Below, piece after piece: positions 47,196-49,060 of a stretch of DNA of 49,060 nt. The position numbers and the translations under genes are program-made. Numbering within the stretch: the first letter of the stretch is position 1; every line of letters starts with the position of its first letter. Under the pieces are notes generated by a model. It made no database searches, was not told the origin of the DNA, and saw only the letters and a program-made list of their open reading frames with translations. The DNA comes from Psychrobacter piscatorii (GTDB taxonomy: Bacteria; Pseudomonadota; Gammaproteobacteria; Pseudomonadales; Moraxellaceae), in the NCBI RefSeq assembly GCF_904846415.1, contig NZ_CAJHAR010000028.1, forward strand, positions 1-49,060. Reading direction: 5' to 3'.

Positions 47196-47642
47196 ATGTA
47201 TATGATTGAGTTCAGTGGTCAATCGGGAGGGAGTCAAGCTGGTAAAGCTACTAGACCTTATCATATTCTACTAAATAGAATATTTTATCAGAAACAAGAT
47301 AGTAGTGATTATTTTAAAACCTTGCTCTTCTTATCCATTGTTTTTAGAGTTAGTGATAAACATCAAAACTTTGAGTCTGAAGGAGCAGAGTTTTTGCAAA
47401 AGTCAGACAGTCGAAATGTTTACACCATCGACTTCGCCATTCCACAAGAGCGTTGGCATAATAAAACCGATGTAGAGTTACGCTCATACATTGCCGAAGG
47501 GGTCAGATCCTGTTTTGACTCATTAAAACAAAAAGCTATAGAATTGGGTGAAGTCATAGATGAAGATAAGCTAGAACGTGATTTTGAGTATGGCATGACG
47601 CAGTTTATGACTTTGCCACTACCTGAGCTTAAAGGTAGGTGA
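47196..47642 (+). CDS. Hypothetical protein, candidate immunity gene
   Basis: 148 residues, no family recognised with confidence. It contains FAIPQERWHNKTDVELRSYI then SCFDSLKQKAIELGEVIDEDKLERDF, a mixed alpha/beta small protein of the kind seen in immunity genes. A good AAGGAG lies seven bases before the ATG. It is separated from the Imm44 copy B by one base and from a toxin-tail remnant by 28, so it probably belongs to the lost toxin's immunity set. Confidence 0.65.
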   Translation: MYMIEFSGQSGGSQAGKATRPYHILLNRIFYQKQDSSDYFKTLLFLSIVFRVSDKHQNFESEGAEFLQKSDSRNVYTIDFAIPQERWHNKTDVELRSYIAEGVRSCFDSLKQKAIELGEVIDEDKLERDFEYGMTQFMTLPLPELKGR

Positions 47643-47643
47643 T

Positions 47644-48057
47644 ATGAAATTATGGATGAGCGCAGAGTACAGTGGTAATATTGGTCATGAAATGAGAACC
47701 GCAAGAAACTTTGTAGAAGATAAAATCAATGCGAAAATTGCAGACAAAAACTATAATATTAAATTAGGAAGCTGGGATTGTATAGCGATATTAATGAAAG
47801 ACAAAGCAGACCAAGAGCGGTATTATGAAGTGATAAAATACTCATCTAAGACTAAGGATATGGATTTTAAACTAAAAATTGACTATCCCGAATTTGTCAA
47901 TGGAGATGCCAAGCGTCAGCAACAGCTTATCTACGAGATGCTGATGCGAAGTCTAGATTTATTAATTGAAAAGGGATTAAACGAAGCAGGCATTGAAAGC
48001 TTACGTCAAGATACACAAAGCGTTGCTTTAAAAAATGGCTGGATAATTGCTCATTAA
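47644..48057 (+). CDS. Imm44-family immunity protein, copy B
   Basis: 137 residues, the same length as copy A and alike throughout: MKLWMSAEYSGNIGHEMRTA at the start and an IDYPEFVNGDAKRQQQLIYE core. At DNA level the core (about 47878-47918) shares a run of roughly 40 identical bases with copy A at 46838-46880. The N-terminal thirds are less alike, which suggests either recombination between copies or adaptation to different toxins. It starts one base after the upstream stop (TGATATG), so translation is probably coupled. Confidence 0.82.
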   Translation: MKLWMSAEYSGNIGHEMRTARNFVEDKINAKIADKNYNIKLGSWDCIAILMKDKADQERYYEVIKYSSKTKDMDFKLKIDYPEFVNGDAKRQQQLIYEMLMRSLDLLIEKGLNEAGIESLRQDTQSVALKNGWIIAH

Positions 48058-48119
48058 CATTACTGATTGTAGTGTGGGATGAGCCGTACACATAAAAGTT
48101 AAGCGCAATTAGATCAGAA

Positions 48120-48152
48120 AGCTACGATACTTCATGCATCGTAGCTTTTTTT
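48120..48152 (+). terminator. Terminator closing the second Imm44 module
   Basis: AGCTACGAT pairs with ATCGTAGCT across a 9-base loop, followed by seven T. The stem contains the ATG at 48134 from which the next open frame formally begins. Confidence 0.85.
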
Positions 48153-48153
48153 A

Positions 48154-48505
48154 TGTTTCTCACAAAGCCACTGTTGGCCAAGGCGCTATTGTCACAGGGG
48201 ATACACTCACAGGTAAGGACAGCTTAGCAGGCGTCAACCGTGACGCCTTGAATACTGAAACAATTATTAAAGATGTGCAAACAGGTGGACTGGCTGTCGA
48301 TACGGGTATTGATACGCGTGTGTTGACTCAGGCGGGTCGGGCTGAGATTATTGATGAGCAAAGGAACTTACCTAAGAATTTGAAAGTTATTGCAGCTATT
48401 ACAGGTACGGCAGGGCTTGCTGTACCTGCTATCGCAGCGGGAATATTTGATAAAGGTAACAGCAACCCTGACAGTAAAAATAAATCAGGCCTTTTATGTA
48501 TCTAA
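48154..48505 (+). pseudogene. CdiA/FhaB pretoxin-region fragment
   Basis: In-frame sequence SHKATVGQGAIVTGDTL, AGVNRDALNTETIIKDVQTG, GLAVDTGIDTRVLTQAGRAE, LPKNLKVIAAITGTAG is the region just before the toxin part of filamentous haemagglutinin/CdiA proteins. The formal ATG at 48134 lies in the preceding terminator hairpin, so this is a fragment and not a gene with its own start. It stops at a TAA at 48503-48505, after which the same frame continues open to 48853. Confidence 0.7.
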
Positions 48506-48853
48506 CAGTCCACAGGTATCATTTACCGTGAGGAAGTTGACGAAATAGGCAATCCAGTTTTAAACGAGCTCATTTGGTGTGATATTAAAAACTTTTTATT
48601 CATGGCATCGTTGTATTGTTTAGAAAAAATTTCGATAAAACTGTCTCATTACAGTAAAGTTGCAAATAGCTGGATTACTGACTTTAAGCAGTCTAATAAA
48701 TTATATCTTTTAGATGTGAATGATTCTGATATGGCATATTACTTAAAAAAAGATATGTTTTACTGTTTGTCAAAAGGAAGAAGTTATTTAATTACTTATA
48801 AGCTTTACACCGGGTTTTGTGAAGAGTTGAAAGATAAGCGAATGAGTCTGTGA
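48506..48853 (+). pseudogene. Open frame after the CdiA fragment, possible truncated immunity or toxin gene
   Basis: In the same frame as the CdiA fragment, immediately after its TAA, the sequence reads TGIIYREEVDEIGNPVLNEL and runs to the stop after KDKRMSL. The first ATG is at 48602 and gives 83 residues with hydrophobic and lysine-rich segments (KLSHYSKVANSWITDFKQS). No ribosome site precedes the ATG and the upstream part has no start, so it is probably truncated at its 5' end. Family unknown. Confidence 0.4.
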
Positions 48854-48908
48854 GTAAGTGTCGTAACACATAAGCTTAAGTGGAGTAGCCCTCAAAAAAC
48901 AAACAAAA

Positions 48909-48944
48909 AAAAGCCTCACTTCCTATTTAAGGAGTGAGGCTTTT
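48909..48944. terminator. Rho-independent terminator at the right edge of the toxin region
   Basis: AAAAGCCTCAC pairs with GTGAGGCTTTT, extended inward by TCCT/AGGA with one bulged base. A-run before and T-run after, so it can work in both directions. Confidence 0.85.
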
Positions 48945-48965
48945 AGTGCTTTTTCAAGCCATGTT

Positions 48966-49011
48966 TGGAGCGGGAAAAGAGATTCGAACTCTCGGACCCC
49001 AACCTTGGCAA
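48966..49011 (-). tRNA. Partial tRNA-Gly(GCC), 3' half only
   Basis: On the minus strand the sequence is the 3' half of a tRNA-Gly: TTGCCAA anticodon loop, GGTTG stem strand, T-arm GAGAG-TTCGAAT-CTCTT, acceptor strand TTCCCGC, discriminator T and CCA. The match stops at 49011; from there the sequence no longer fits the 5' half of the tRNA. A 3' tRNA fragment from anticodon to CCA is what tRNA-targeted integrases leave behind as an attachment site. It cannot produce a functional tRNA. Confidence 0.75.
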
Positions 49012-49060
49012 TGACGTAGAACTATTTTACATAACTATATTTTAATTATAAATATATGAT

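Noticed and set aside
47055..47264. 69-codon open frame on the minus strand
   Set aside because: Overlaps a terminator and the toxin-tail remnant; no ribosome site or domain.
46142..48152. CRISPR-like spacing of the hairpins in the toxin region
   Set aside because: The hairpins differ in sequence and each follows a gene; they are ordinary terminators.

Overview
The window looks like chromosome of a Moraxellaceae gammaproteobacterium, most likely Psychrobacter or a close relative. This is inferred from moderate GC, from the family content and from gene order; no database search was possible. The order dnaQ-fimL-nudC matches, from memory, the PA1815-PA1823 block of Pseudomonas aeruginosa. rsxB beside nth, and AmaA/AmaB/HglS-type lysine genes, also fit Pseudomonadales.

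Layout. (1) 1-11.7 kb holds housekeeping genes, mostly on the minus strand: metK, nth with an RnfB-like ferredoxin, a divergent LysR/EamA pair, nudC, fimL and an in-frame RNase HI-DnaQ fusion, then a lipoprotein and a small membrane protein. (2) 11.7-14.8 kb holds a YkvA-like protein, a Tat-exported S66 L,D-carboxypeptidase and a GlxA/AraC regulator. (3) 15.0-19.5 kb is an acyl-CoA oxidation operon (601-aa acyl-CoA dehydrogenase, MDR reductase, two SDRs), followed by a CitE-like lyase and arfB. (4) 21-23.7 kb holds a SotB-like MFS exporter, a roughly 170-bp hairpin MITE and an orphan gene. (5) 23.8-30.6 kb is a second beta-oxidation operon under a divergent TetR with two matching palindromic operator candidates: acyl-CoA dehydrogenase, thiolase, FadJ-type multifunctional enzyme and an AMACR-like racemase. 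(6) 30.8-33.5 kb holds small conserved genes, then about 1 kb of decayed, gene-free DNA.

(7) 33.5-44.9 kb is the most coherent metabolic unit: LysR, class III aminotransferase, HglS (DUF1338), antiquitin-type aldehyde dehydrogenase, NhaC-family transporter, AmaA-like FAD oxidase, D-2-hydroxyglutarate dehydrogenase and a mu-crystallin/OCD-family enzyme. Together these can encode uptake of lysine or pipecolate and its conversion through piperideine-6-carboxylate, 2-aminoadipate, 2-oxoadipate and D-2-hydroxyglutarate to 2-oxoglutarate.

(8) 45.1-49.0 kb is an orphan polymorphic-toxin/immunity array: LHH nuclease with SUKH immunity protein, an unnamed toxin C-terminus with Imm44, a toxin-tail remnant with an unknown protein and a second Imm44, and a CdiA/FhaB pretoxin fragment. 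The modules are separated by terminators. The array ends beside a 3' half of tRNA-Gly(GCC), which looks like an integration-site scar.
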